Below, piece after piece: positions 31,201 to 37,279 of a DNA stretch of 44,151 nucleotides; the stretch's first letter is position 1; the number at the start of each line of letters is the position of its first letter. Below the pieces are notes generated by a model. It did no database searches. It was not told where the DNA came from and saw only the letters and a list, made by a program, of their open reading frames with translations. The stretch is taken from assembly GCA_022791995.1 (NCBI GenBank), contig JAAWAD010000012.1, positions 1-44,151 on the forward strand, written 5' to 3'. Made by a program: the position numbers and the translations under genes. Source of the DNA: Lawsonibacter sp. Its GTDB lineage: Bacteria > Bacillota > Clostridia > Oscillospirales > Oscillospiraceae.

Positions 31201-32619
31201 GAAGCAGTCCTCGTCCGCAATCGGGGCCTCTGTCTTCTCCAGACAATCCTCCGTGTGGATGTGCTCGGCCAGAGTACACAGCAGTTGGCCGTCGGCGAAG
31301 TAGCAGCCCTCGCCGTGGGTATGCGCTGAGAAGCCGCACAGGTACTTCTGGCCCAGCTCGGGGAACACCTCCAGATAGCACCCATCGGTGTGGGAGTGTT
31401 CCTCAAGTCCGCACAGCAATGTGCGGACTTCCTCGTTCTCTACATCCTGGGTGTAGACGCAATCGGCGGTGTGGTTGTGTACAACGGCCTCGGGCAGGCC
31501 GCAGGTCAGGGCGCCGGCCTCGTCGTAGCAGCTGTCGCTGTGGGTGTGGGGGCGGAGCTCCTGCTTCCCGCAGGACATCTCCCAATCGATCTGGTAGCAG
31601 GCGTCGGTATGGACATGGCCCTCGGGGCGCTCCGTCTCGTGGCAGGTAAGCTCCTGGCTCCAGTCATAGCAGCTGTCGGAGTGAACATGGCCGGCGGGCT
31701 GCTCGGTCTGGGTGCAGGTGAGCTCCTCCTCCTGGGCGTAGCAGCTGCTGTCATGGGTGTGGCCGCTTTCCTCAGGCTCAGAGCAGGTCAGGGTTCTGAT
31801 CTCCTCCACGGTGTAGCACGCGCCGCTGTGGCTGTGTCCCGGTTCCTCGGCCTCACCGCAGACCAGATCGCCAGGAATCGTGGTGTAGCAGCTGCTGTCG
31901 TGGCTGTGTTCTTCCCCCTCCTCCAGGGAGCAGGTCAGTTCCTCCCGGTCCGGGGCATAGCAGCTGCTGCTGTGGGTGTGGCCGTCGCCCTCCGGGATGG
32001 AGCAGGTGAGGGTCTCGATGGTCTCCACCGTGTAACAGCTGTCATCGTGGGTATGACCGCCCCCCTCCGCCTGTGTACAGGTCAGACCGCTGGTGACGGT
32101 GGTATAGCAGGCACTGGTGTGGGTGTGCGACGCCTCCTGACTCTCTGTCTCTGTACAGATCAGCTCTCCCCGGTGGAGAGTATAACAGGCGTCGGTATGG
32201 GTATGGCCGGGCTCCTGAAGCTCTTCGCAGACCAAGGTACGGCTCTCCCGCCAGCAGCTGTCGGTGTGGGTGTGGGTGTCAACCTCGGCAAGGGTGCAAA
32301 TCAGATTGCCCTCGTTGTCATAACAAACGTGATTGTGGCTATGGAGAAGGGCGCCGCCGGCAGGGACCTGCGGACTGCAAATCAGCTCCACCCGGGGGGC
32401 GGGGACCTGCATGGCATAGCAGGCCTCGGCGTGGGTGTGCTCCTCCAGCCCGCAGGTCAGCGTATTGGACAGGGTGATCGCCGGAAGGATGAGGGCATAG
32501 GTTGTGCAAAATACAACCACGGAGGCCAGCACAGTAAACACCTTGTGGCCCAGGCGCCGGCGCCTGCGGGAGGCATGGTATTGGCTGGCCTGGGTCATAA
32601 AGCTGTGCTCCATTTCCAT
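28264..32619 (-). CDS. Giant LPXTG adhesin with 21 Cys/His repeats and fibro-slime domain
   Basis: A 1451-residue surface protein, probably the pilus tip or a separate fibre. An Arg-rich start and hydrophobic export segment (about 26-50) end in YALILPAITLS. Residues 56-551 hold 21 units of C-x(4-13)-H-x-H-x(3-4)-C. A Glu/Asp/Gln-rich linker (about 560-760) follows. A fibro-slime/PA14-like domain (about 790-1290) includes GMNFSVKFQLAKEYV, YFYGDDDMWVFLDG and LHFFYTERGASGSTC. One more CnaB-like domain (about 1300-1410) precedes LPATG (1414-1418), span and tail. AAAGGA lies upstream of ATG 32619. Second gene group member after signal peptidase. Confidence 0.93.
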   Translation of the reverse strand: MEMEHSFMTQASQYHASRRRRRLGHKVFTVLASVVVFCTTYALILPAITLSNTLTCGLEEHTHAEACYAMQVPAPRVELICSPQVPAGGALLHSHNHVCYDNEGNLICTLAEVDTHTHTDSCWRESRTLVCEELQEPGHTHTDACYTLHRGELICTETESQEASHTHTSACYTTVTSGLTCTQAEGGGHTHDDSCYTVETIETLTCSIPEGDGHTHSSSCYAPDREELTCSLEEGEEHSHDSSCYTTIPGDLVCGEAEEPGHSHSGACYTVEEIRTLTCSEPEESGHTHDSSCYAQEEELTCTQTEQPAGHVHSDSCYDWSQELTCHETERPEGHVHTDACYQIDWEMSCGKQELRPHTHSDSCYDEAGALTCGLPEAVVHNHTADCVYTQDVENEEVRTLLCGLEEHSHTDGCYLEVFPELGQKYLCGFSAHTHGEGCYFADGQLLCTLAEHIHTEDCLEKTEAPIADEDCFCGLVAHTHTDACSNEFLERICGLVEHTHTEACLQDPEAPIADEDCFCGFAAHTHTEACCNEYGELVCGLEEHTHTEACLEQPEQKPVELWLDNKEFDGELQAFDLKFTVSGRVELPAAETGAAAHSENLPQDLPQDLVQDSTAPLSPEQDLDPGFTLDESNTPAVTQDDIQFEMVPLTDADEAYQEVARRLDCDEEEEFIPLEVLTVTASLNGEELDLSECELMVEITPKAELLASMQETAAMYAIDPEDLENSELPEEPAVAVVALDTESVLSNSVLDAESTAESNTITVRTMASRSFGVTGLLSNVYPSYSVEFYANLDRPVHQYASDAVAKSYEKTNDGPIYFIDTSAEKNGGSAKLPDNNGRDKVNLTYFNIVNNRLETENKLTRVYLEENTHFFNPQKGLTIDDMDSLKQANNDNYALKELWVLNQPEGVEITDEYKENPDNWTVYNPPTVSFTNNPDAADESTICITEGTVFRMVYDPATKGHTNAAAFYDYDITNGVKDANGKYNAESQGINSNTTGNDGTRLAFGNQNAGTDYGTIKWGSNYPNKRNNPTWNPMGDEGTFDATKDRGYQGCTFKLVTGYADGKPVFDSELDAPNLFLGGADGKTSYGGSLNFAQQGDTFTLQSVTVDGHTRGNLDTFRHPQSYKYIWTNNFWPMDDVTGKRADPNFGAKGNTPATTKGALPESDDGGNHNAYFGMNFSVKFQLAKEYVGPLEYYFYGDDDMWVFLDGPDGIQMVCDIGGVHSSVGEYVNLWDYIPMEGRPDGYKEYTLHFFYTERGASGSTCWMQYTLPKITQVTPPVQPNPEESPLVIQKLETGLEAGNMGETEYTFYLTLSNTTSTWQANRYDASGKEIGQISLAPGAANEFKLKHGESLKVMGLTSGIGYSVREEAGANYNASVTVDGVLQSTDGTAGGAISNPEVPVQVVYTNAYYYALPATGGIGTLWYTLGGLLLLAVGALWYKKYSWGEEAAD
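30967..32454 (-). repeat. Tandem Cys/His-coding repeat array in the adhesin gene
   Basis: Twenty-one units of about 20-27 codons. Each has a Cys, then a His-x-His pair (mostly HTH, HSH, HVH), then a Cys three or four residues on, usually followed by Tyr. Early units are diverse; the last four fall into a higher-order duplication of about 47 codons (30967-31250) with shared EAPIADEDCFCG, near identical in DNA. Two Cys and two His per unit fit zinc/iron binding or disulfide loops. Confidence 0.9.
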
Positions 32620-32659
32620 TGATCACACCGTCCTTTCCTTTATAACTTCCGAAGGGGCG

Positions 32660-33244
32660 TCAAATCGGCCCGAAGGTCTCCATCGGCCAGATCCGAAGGA
32701 GAAGCCGTCCCACAACCTGCTCGTCTGACACGCAGCCCACCGCCGTATTCCGGGAGTCCAGGGAGACGCTGCGGTGGTCCCCCATCACAAAGACTCTGGA
32801 TTCAGGCACCTGGTAGGGCAGCTCAATGTTGCAGTCGCCCAGGGCCTTCTCCATCAGGTAGGGCTCATCCAGCTTCTGTTCGTTGACGTAAACCGTGCCC
32901 CGCTCGTCAATGTCCACCCAATCCCCGGGGCCGGCAATCACTCGTTTAATCAGGACCTTATTGTCGTAGTAGAAGGCGATCACATCGCCGGTGCGAAAGC
33001 CCAGCCCCTTCAGGGAGATCACCACCTCCCCTTCGGAAAGGGTGGGCGTCATAGAGTTTCCGCTGATCTGGAGGACCGGCATCCAGAGGGTTGCCACCAG
33101 CACGGCGGCGGCGGCCACTGTAATCAGAGCGTATACCGTGCTGCGCAGCACCCGGTTGTACCGCCTGCGGTATTTCGTCCGCCCCAGTTCAGCCTCCAGC
33201 AGCTCCACGGAGGGAATCTCGCTTACAGCTCTCTTTTTGCGCAT
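32660..33244 (-). CDS. lepB: Signal peptidase I of the pilus locus
   Basis: A 194-residue membrane serine protease with one N-terminal span (VYALITVAAAAVLVATLWMP). Catalytic Ser64 is in SGNSMTPTL and Lys100 in LIKRVIAGPGDW; the GDHR-x-x-S-x-DSR box is present. ATG 33244 has GGGAGG 8 bases upstream; a GTG three codons earlier overlaps the preceding stop. Sitting directly before the adhesin gene, it is likely a dedicated processor of the pilus proteins, as in Gram-positive pilus islands. Confidence 0.92.
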   Translation of the reverse strand: MRKKRAVSEIPSVELLEAELGRTKYRRRYNRVLRSTVYALITVAAAAVLVATLWMPVLQISGNSMTPTLSEGEVVISLKGLGFRTGDVIAFYYDNKVLIKRVIAGPGDWVDIDERGTVYVNEQKLDEPYLMEKALGDCNIELPYQVPESRVFVMGDHRSVSLDSRNTAVGCVSDEQVVGRLLLRIWPMETFGPI

Positions 33245-33249
33245 CCCGG

Positions 33250-33720
33250 TCACCTCCCCGGCGGCTTCGGTATCTGGTAGGAGAGCAGCTCTGCCATTCC
33301 CGCGTGGTCCGCCAGGTACTTGTCAAGCTTCTGCGAGACCTCGGTCCAGTAGGACTCCGCCTTCTGCCGGGCCTCCTCCTCCATGGCCTTACATCGGGCC
33401 GTGGTCTCGGACAGCAGCTCCTCGGCGGTCTGGCGGCTCTCTGTCTCCAGCCGCTGGGAAATCTCCTGCTGACGGGCGCTCAGGGACTGAATGTTTTCCA
33501 GATACTGCTGGGCGGCGGCCTGGGCCGCTTCGTACACTCCGTTCAGACGAAAGGCCGCTTCTGCGATGGAGCCTGCCTCCTCCAGGGCGATGCCCCGGCT
33601 CTCCAGCTGCGCCTGGGCCTGCGCCAGCTGCTGCTCCAGCTCCTCAGCGCGCTTGCTCTGTACAATCAACATCTCCAAAAGCTCCTCGCGCCGAAGCTTT
33701 TTCAGCTCCTTTTCCGTCAT
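33250..33720 (-). CDS. Coiled-coil protein of the pilus locus (DivIVA-like)
   Basis: A 156-residue acidic, Gln/Glu-rich protein with an almost continuous coiled coil: KELKKLRREELLEMLIVQSK, then EELEQQLAQAQAQLESRGI, then a second helix with AAQAAAQQYLENIQSLSARQ and many Glu/Arg heptads. No signal peptide. DivIVA-like scaffolds could place the secretion/pilus machinery; that is inference. Start 33720 follows GGAGAGG. The frame stays open upstream to TTG 33903, which has AAAGG 6 bases before it, so a 61-residue longer form is possible. Confidence 0.78.
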   Translation of the reverse strand: MTEKELKKLRREELLEMLIVQSKRAEELEQQLAQAQAQLESRGIALEEAGSIAEAAFRLNGVYEAAQAAAQQYLENIQSLSARQQEISQRLETESRQTAEELLSETTARCKAMEEEARQKAESYWTEVSQKLDKYLADHAGMAELLSYQIPKPPGR

Positions 33721-33945
33721 CGCTTCCTCTCCAAGCCCTTCCTTTCGCTGGGCGATACCCCGCCGCATTTGTTCTCTGCTGCGATTCAAATTCAGCATAT
33801 GCCGGGCCGCGCCCGGATGTTCTTCCAAAAATTCCAAATAAGTCACACAATGCAGGGCCGCTTTTTTGCTTTTTCCTGGTATAATGTATCTCTTTCCTCT
33901 CAAGTTTTACCTTTAAGAGGCAGTATTCCTCTTCCAGCCACTATG

Positions 33946-33973
33946 ATTATACTACAAGATTGGAAAAAAGCAA
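33946..33973 (-). promoter_or_regulatory. Promoter of the pilus operon
   Basis: Minus strand: TTGCTT (33968-33973), spacer 16, TATAAT (33946-33951). It is the best promoter upstream of the coiled-coil/signal peptidase/adhesin genes. Transcription would start near 33939. Confidence 0.7.
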
Positions 33974-34110
33974 GTATTTTTTTCAAAATTTCTTTCATTT
34001 TTCGCTTTTCGTGAAACCTACCAACGCATTTCCCACCCAAACTCTTCTCTCCCATTTAGAACCCCAATTTCTGTCCAAACCCACCTATTTACGCCCGTTT
34101 TTCCAATAAA

Positions 34111-34148
34111 AAACGCAAAAGAAGCCCGCCCGCTCTGGTTGGGGCGGG
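34111..34148 (-). terminator. Terminator of the BTAD regulator gene
   Basis: Minus strand: CCCGCCC (34142-34148), ten-base loop, GGGCGGG (34125-34131), then CTTCTTTTGCGTTTTTT. Confidence 0.8.
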
Positions 34149-34227
34149 TGGACATAGCCCGAAACGGTCGTTTTCTAGCCTAAAAAGATCTGCATCGAAA
34201 CGAGTGGCGCCGCCGGAGAATGCGCCG

Positions 34228-35433
34228 CTATAGCGGTCCCTCCTGGTGCAGGGGCTGATCTTCCGGCAGGGAGTCCAGCTCCAGAGGGCGCACAGAGACC
34301 CGAAAGCGCGCCGGCGAGTGGGGATACTGCCGGACAAAGGCCCGCAGCGTCCGGTCGCAGACCATACACGCGCTCTCGTAATTGGCTTGGGGCAGCAGCA
34401 GAATGAACTGCGAGGCGCTGCACAGCGCGGCGATATCGCCCCGGCGCAGACCCTCCCGCACGACCTCCTTCAGGTGGCGCATCACCCGGCTCAGGCTCCG
34501 CTGGGCCAGGGGGCCTCCGTTGCCGTCTGTTACCGAGAGGAGGGCCAGGTGGGCAGCCTCCCCCGTGCGGGCCGCCTGCCGGGCGGAGGCCTGGCAGATG
34601 GCCTTGAAAAAATCGTAATCGCAGAAGTAAGCGCCGCCAGGGCCGGGCCCCTCCCGCAGCTGCTCCAAAATCACATCGGAGGAGAGGGCGCGACTCTCCA
34701 GCGAGGCCAGTACCCTCCGGTACAGGCCCCGCAGCTCCTCCGAGGGCAAAATCCCATAGTCGGCCAAAAAGCGCTCCTGCATATCCTCAAAGACGGTGGC
34801 GGCGCCCCGCCGGTTCCCCTGCTCCAGCAGGGCGTTCATCCACTGGAAATAGAACTGCTCCTCCGAGGGCTCCTGAGCCACGCTGCACATGCACAGCTCG
34901 GCCATCTCCTGCCAGCGGCCCTCCTCCTTCAGCTGGGGCAGCGCCTCCAGGGCGGTCTGGACATACCGCTCCTTCAGCTGGCCGGCCATCTCCGCCGTCC
35001 AGGTCCCTCCGCTCAGCCTGGACAAAAAGCCCCCCCGGTACAGCGCCAGCGCCTGGAGCCTGTCCTCCTGCTGGCCGGAGCAAAGCCGGGAAAACTCCTC
35101 TGTATCCAGCCAGAGCGGATAGGCGGGGTTCCAGGCATACCCCTCCTCCTGGCGGAGCAGCAGATCCCGCCCCGCGCCGTCCCACAGCTGGTTCAGGCTG
35201 GCCCGGGCCCGGTGGAGAATCGTCTTCAGCGCGTTTGGCAGCTTGGAGTCCTGGGGCACCCGCTCCCAGAGCAGGGCGGACAGCTCCTCCACAGCGGCGG
35301 TATGGCCCCTCCGGCAGATCAAATAGGCCAGCAGCAGCCAGACCTTATGGGAGCGGTCGTCTCCAATTCGCTTGTCCTGATACTGAATGGAAAATCCGCC
35401 CAGCATCCGAACCCGCAATCTATCTTCCTTCAC
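34228..35433 (-). CDS. BTAD-domain (SARP/AfsR-like) transcriptional regulator
   Basis: A 401-residue protein. N-terminal winged helix like OmpR/SARP (about 5-95: RVRMLGGFSIQYQDKR, HKVWLLLAYLICRRG). The bacterial transcriptional activation domain follows (about 105-250, TPR-like helices). The last about 140 residues resemble a degenerate GGDEF/nucleotide-cyclase fold (YFCDYDFFKAICQ, RRGDIAALCSASQFILLLP) without the catalytic signature. Start is GTG 35433 with GGAGG 8 bases upstream. It lies just upstream of the pilus operon on the same strand and is its likely activator. Confidence 0.85.
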   Translation of the reverse strand: MKEDRLRVRMLGGFSIQYQDKRIGDDRSHKVWLLLAYLICRRGHTAAVEELSALLWERVPQDSKLPNALKTILHRARASLNQLWDGAGRDLLLRQEEGYAWNPAYPLWLDTEEFSRLCSGQQEDRLQALALYRGGFLSRLSGGTWTAEMAGQLKERYVQTALEALPQLKEEGRWQEMAELCMCSVAQEPSEEQFYFQWMNALLEQGNRRGAATVFEDMQERFLADYGILPSEELRGLYRRVLASLESRALSSDVILEQLREGPGPGGAYFCDYDFFKAICQASARQAARTGEAAHLALLSVTDGNGGPLAQRSLSRVMRHLKEVVREGLRRGDIAALCSASQFILLLPQANYESACMVCDRTLRAFVRQYPHSPARFRVSVRPLELDSLPEDQPLHQEGPL

Positions 35434-35566
35434 CTGTGTCGCCTCCGCTCTGCTTCCGCAGAGAAACTTCTGTATGTGCCTTACATTTTACTACAGGGAG
35501 CCGCAATTTGCAATAGCTTCAGGATACATATTTTTTTAAAAGCGAAAAATTTTTCTGGAAAAGTAC

Positions 35567-35595
35567 TCCACATTTTCTTTTTTATATGGTATACT
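35567..35595 (+). promoter_or_regulatory. Promoter of the 148-residue gene
   Basis: TCCACA (35567-35572), spacer 17, TATACT (35590-35595) with TG upstream (TGGTATACT). The region 35434-35648 between it and the BTAD gene holds no other gene. Confidence 0.65.
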
Positions 35596-35648
35596 GTTCT
35601 CAGCCTGTCCCGCCCTCCCGGCGGGCAAGAACCAGGAGGTAGCTTGCT

Positions 35649-36095
35649 ATGCGGGCCTATGCTCACCAATACCGCACCACTCTGCTGTGCATTGACTCCT
35701 ACGAAAACGGCGTGCTGACGGGGCGGATGTACAACCCCGCCCTGGAGGAGGGCGCCGCCTTTCAAAGCTTGACCCAGCTGCTCCGGCAGATGGAGGGGCT
35801 TCTGGATACCCTGGAGTTCCCCCAACCCTTCACCGCCCCGCGCCGGTTTGCCGCTCCGCCGCCCCTGCCGGGGGACGCGCCCGCCGCCAGCGCGGAGCGC
35901 AGCGGGCGGCTGGCCACCTTTGCCGTCCAGATTTTCTTCCGGCGCAACGCCTCCTGGCAGGGCTCGGTCTCCTGGCTGGAAGGCCGGCAGGACTCCCCCT
36001 TCCGCAGCGCCATGGAGCTGGTCCTGCTGATGGACAGCGCCCTGCTGGGGCAGACGCCGCGGGAAAAGGAGCCCCCAGCAGAGGACGAGGCGTGA
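35649..36095 (+). CDS. Hypothetical protein divergent from the BTAD regulator
   Basis: A 148-residue protein, not recognised. AGGAGG lies 8 bases before the ATG, with a good promoter and terminator, so it is a genuine single-gene unit. Visible: TTLLCIDSYENGVLTGRMYNP, a helical LTQLLRQMEGLLDTLEF, a Pro/Ala-rich middle (FAAPPPLPGDAPAAS) and a strand-rich end FAVQIFFRRNASWQGSVSWL. No signal peptide or span. Its position beside the regulator suggests a role in control of the pilus locus, which is inference only. Confidence 0.75.
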   Translation: MRAYAHQYRTTLLCIDSYENGVLTGRMYNPALEEGAAFQSLTQLLRQMEGLLDTLEFPQPFTAPRRFAAPPPLPGDAPAASAERSGRLATFAVQIFFRRNASWQGSVSWLEGRQDSPFRSAMELVLLMDSALLGQTPREKEPPAEDEA

Positions 36096-36099
36096 TATC

Positions 36100-36138
36100 A
36101 GAAGGGACCCGGACGCTTTGCGTCTCCGGGTCCCTTCT
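36100..36138 (+). terminator. Terminator after the 148-residue gene
   Basis: A 13-bp stem (36100-36112 with 36126-36138) with an inner ACGC/GCGT hairpin, followed by ATATTCTTAATTCT. Starts 4 bases after the stop. Confidence 0.85.
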
Positions 36139-36173
36139 ATATTCTTAATTCTGAAAAGTTCACAAATGCTCTC

Positions 36174-36202
36174 TTGAAAAAGACTGTGAAAAAGCATATA
36201 CT
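36174..36202 (+). promoter_or_regulatory. Sigma-A promoter of phoH and downstream genes
   Basis: TTGAAA (36174-36179), spacer 17, TATACT (36197-36202). Its -35 contains a TTG that is in frame with phoH but cannot be the start. Confidence 0.8.
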
Positions 36203-36236
36203 ATGGAAAATCCACAAGAGAAAGGGTGGCGGCGGC

Positions 36237-37259
36237 TTGGCGTCGGAGAAGCTTGAGCTGGACGTTCTGACCATGCAGGATCTGTTCGGCGTAACGGACA
36301 CAAATTTACGCATTCTGGAGCACGAGCTGGGGGTATCCCTGGTGACTCGTGACGGGGATGTAGAGGTTACAGGCCCCACGGAGGAGCGGGTGCATCTTGG
36401 GGTGCAGACCCTGAAAATGCTGGACCAGCTCCGGGGACTGGGGGAGAAAATCGACGAGTTTGCCGTCTCCCGGGCGCTGGAAAGCGTGCGGGAGGGCCGG
36501 GCGGAGGAGACCGTCTCCGCCATGAAGGGGGTAGTGGCCTACACCTACAGCGGCGCGCCGGTGAAGTGCCGCACCCTGGGGCAGCGGCAGTATATCCAGG
36601 CCATTGAGGAGAACACCGTCACCATCTCCATCGGCCCGGCAGGCACCGGAAAGACCTATCTGGCCGTGGCCGCCGCCGTCCGGGCCTTGAAGGAGAAAAA
36701 GGTAAGCAAGATTGTCATGTGCCGTCCGGCGGTGGAGGCGGGGGAGAAACTGGGCTTCCTCCCCGGGGACTTGCAGAATAAGGTGGACCCCTATCTGCGT
36801 CCCCTCTACGACGCCTTGGACGAGATGCTGGGGCCGGAGACCGTCCAGGGCTACCTGGAAAAGCGGGTCATCGAGATCGCCCCCCTGGCCTACATGCGGG
36901 GCCGGACCCTGAAGTCCATGTTTCTGCTGTGCGACGAGTGCCAGAACATGTCCATTTCCCAGCATCTGATGATCCTCACCCGCCTGGGCGAGGGCTCCAA
37001 GATGGTGCTCACCGGCGACGTGACCCAGATCGACCTGCCCTCCCCGGAGGACTCCGGCCTGGAGCGCTGCGCCCAGATTCTGGAGGGCATCGACGATATC
37101 CAGATCATCCGCCTCACCGGGGCCGACGTGGTGCGTCACAAGCTGGTGGGCAAGATCATCTCCGCCTTCGAGAGGAACAAGGCCAGCCCCGCCGCCCCGA
37201 CCCCCAAGGAGAAAAAACAGCTGCCCCTCCGCCGGGACAGCAAGGGGCGGCGGAAGTAA
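36237..37259 (+). CDS. phoH: PhoH family protein (PhoH-like ATPase)
   Basis: A 340-residue cytoplasmic P-loop NTPase, usually linked to RNA metabolism/ribosome maturation with YbeY. Walker A GPAGTGKTYLA, the PhoH core VMCRPAVEAGEKLGFLPGDL, Walker B SMFLLCDECQNMS and LTGDVTQIDLP are all present. An N-terminal KH-like part (about residues 8-70) precedes it. TTG 36237 is chosen as the start: AAAGGGTGG lies 7 bases upstream and the predicted transcript begins near 36209. In many Firmicutes phoH follows yqfC-yqfD; here it does not. Confidence 0.94.
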   Translation: MASEKLELDVLTMQDLFGVTDTNLRILEHELGVSLVTRDGDVEVTGPTEERVHLGVQTLKMLDQLRGLGEKIDEFAVSRALESVREGRAEETVSAMKGVVAYTYSGAPVKCRTLGQRQYIQAIEENTVTISIGPAGTGKTYLAVAAAVRALKEKKVSKIVMCRPAVEAGEKLGFLPGDLQNKVDPYLRPLYDALDEMLGPETVQGYLEKRVIEIAPLAYMRGRTLKSMFLLCDECQNMSISQHLMILTRLGEGSKMVLTGDVTQIDLPSPEDSGLERCAQILEGIDDIQIIRLTGADVVRHKLVGKIISAFERNKASPAAPTPKEKKQLPLRRDSKGRRK

Positions 37260-37279
37260 AAGAGAATAGGAGAGGACCC

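Larger units (their letters stand above)
33721..34227. other. Intergenic region between the pilus operon and the BTAD regulator
   Basis: AT-rich for this genome. It holds the pilus-operon promoter (33946-33973), a leader of about 220 bases that is open in frame with the coiled-coil gene back to 33903, a pyrimidine-rich plain stretch (about 33985-34090), and the terminator of the BTAD gene (34111-34148). No other gene is seen; 34000-34090 shows nothing recognisable. Confidence 0.6.

Noticed and set aside
30967-32454. Regular direct repeats that could be taken for a CRISPR array.
   Set aside because: The repeats are in frame within a single coding region, vary in sequence and length, and encode a coherent Cys/His pattern; there are no conserved repeat units with unique spacers and no cas genes.
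28465-32622. Long open frames on the plus strand opposite the adhesin gene (for example 28465-30216 and 31390-32622).
   Set aside because: They mirror the codon pattern of the GC-rich adhesin gene, have Val/Gly/His-rich low-complexity translations, no ribosome sites and no recognisable domains.
23835-36138. Pilus locus as an integrated mobile element with att sites.
   Set aside because: No integrase, transposase, tRNA gene or flanking direct repeat was seen at either side within the window.
36174-36236. TTG 36174 as start of phoH.
   Set aside because: This TTG is the first half of the -35 box TTGAAA; the transcript would begin about 30 bases later, and TTG 36237 has a good ribosome site.
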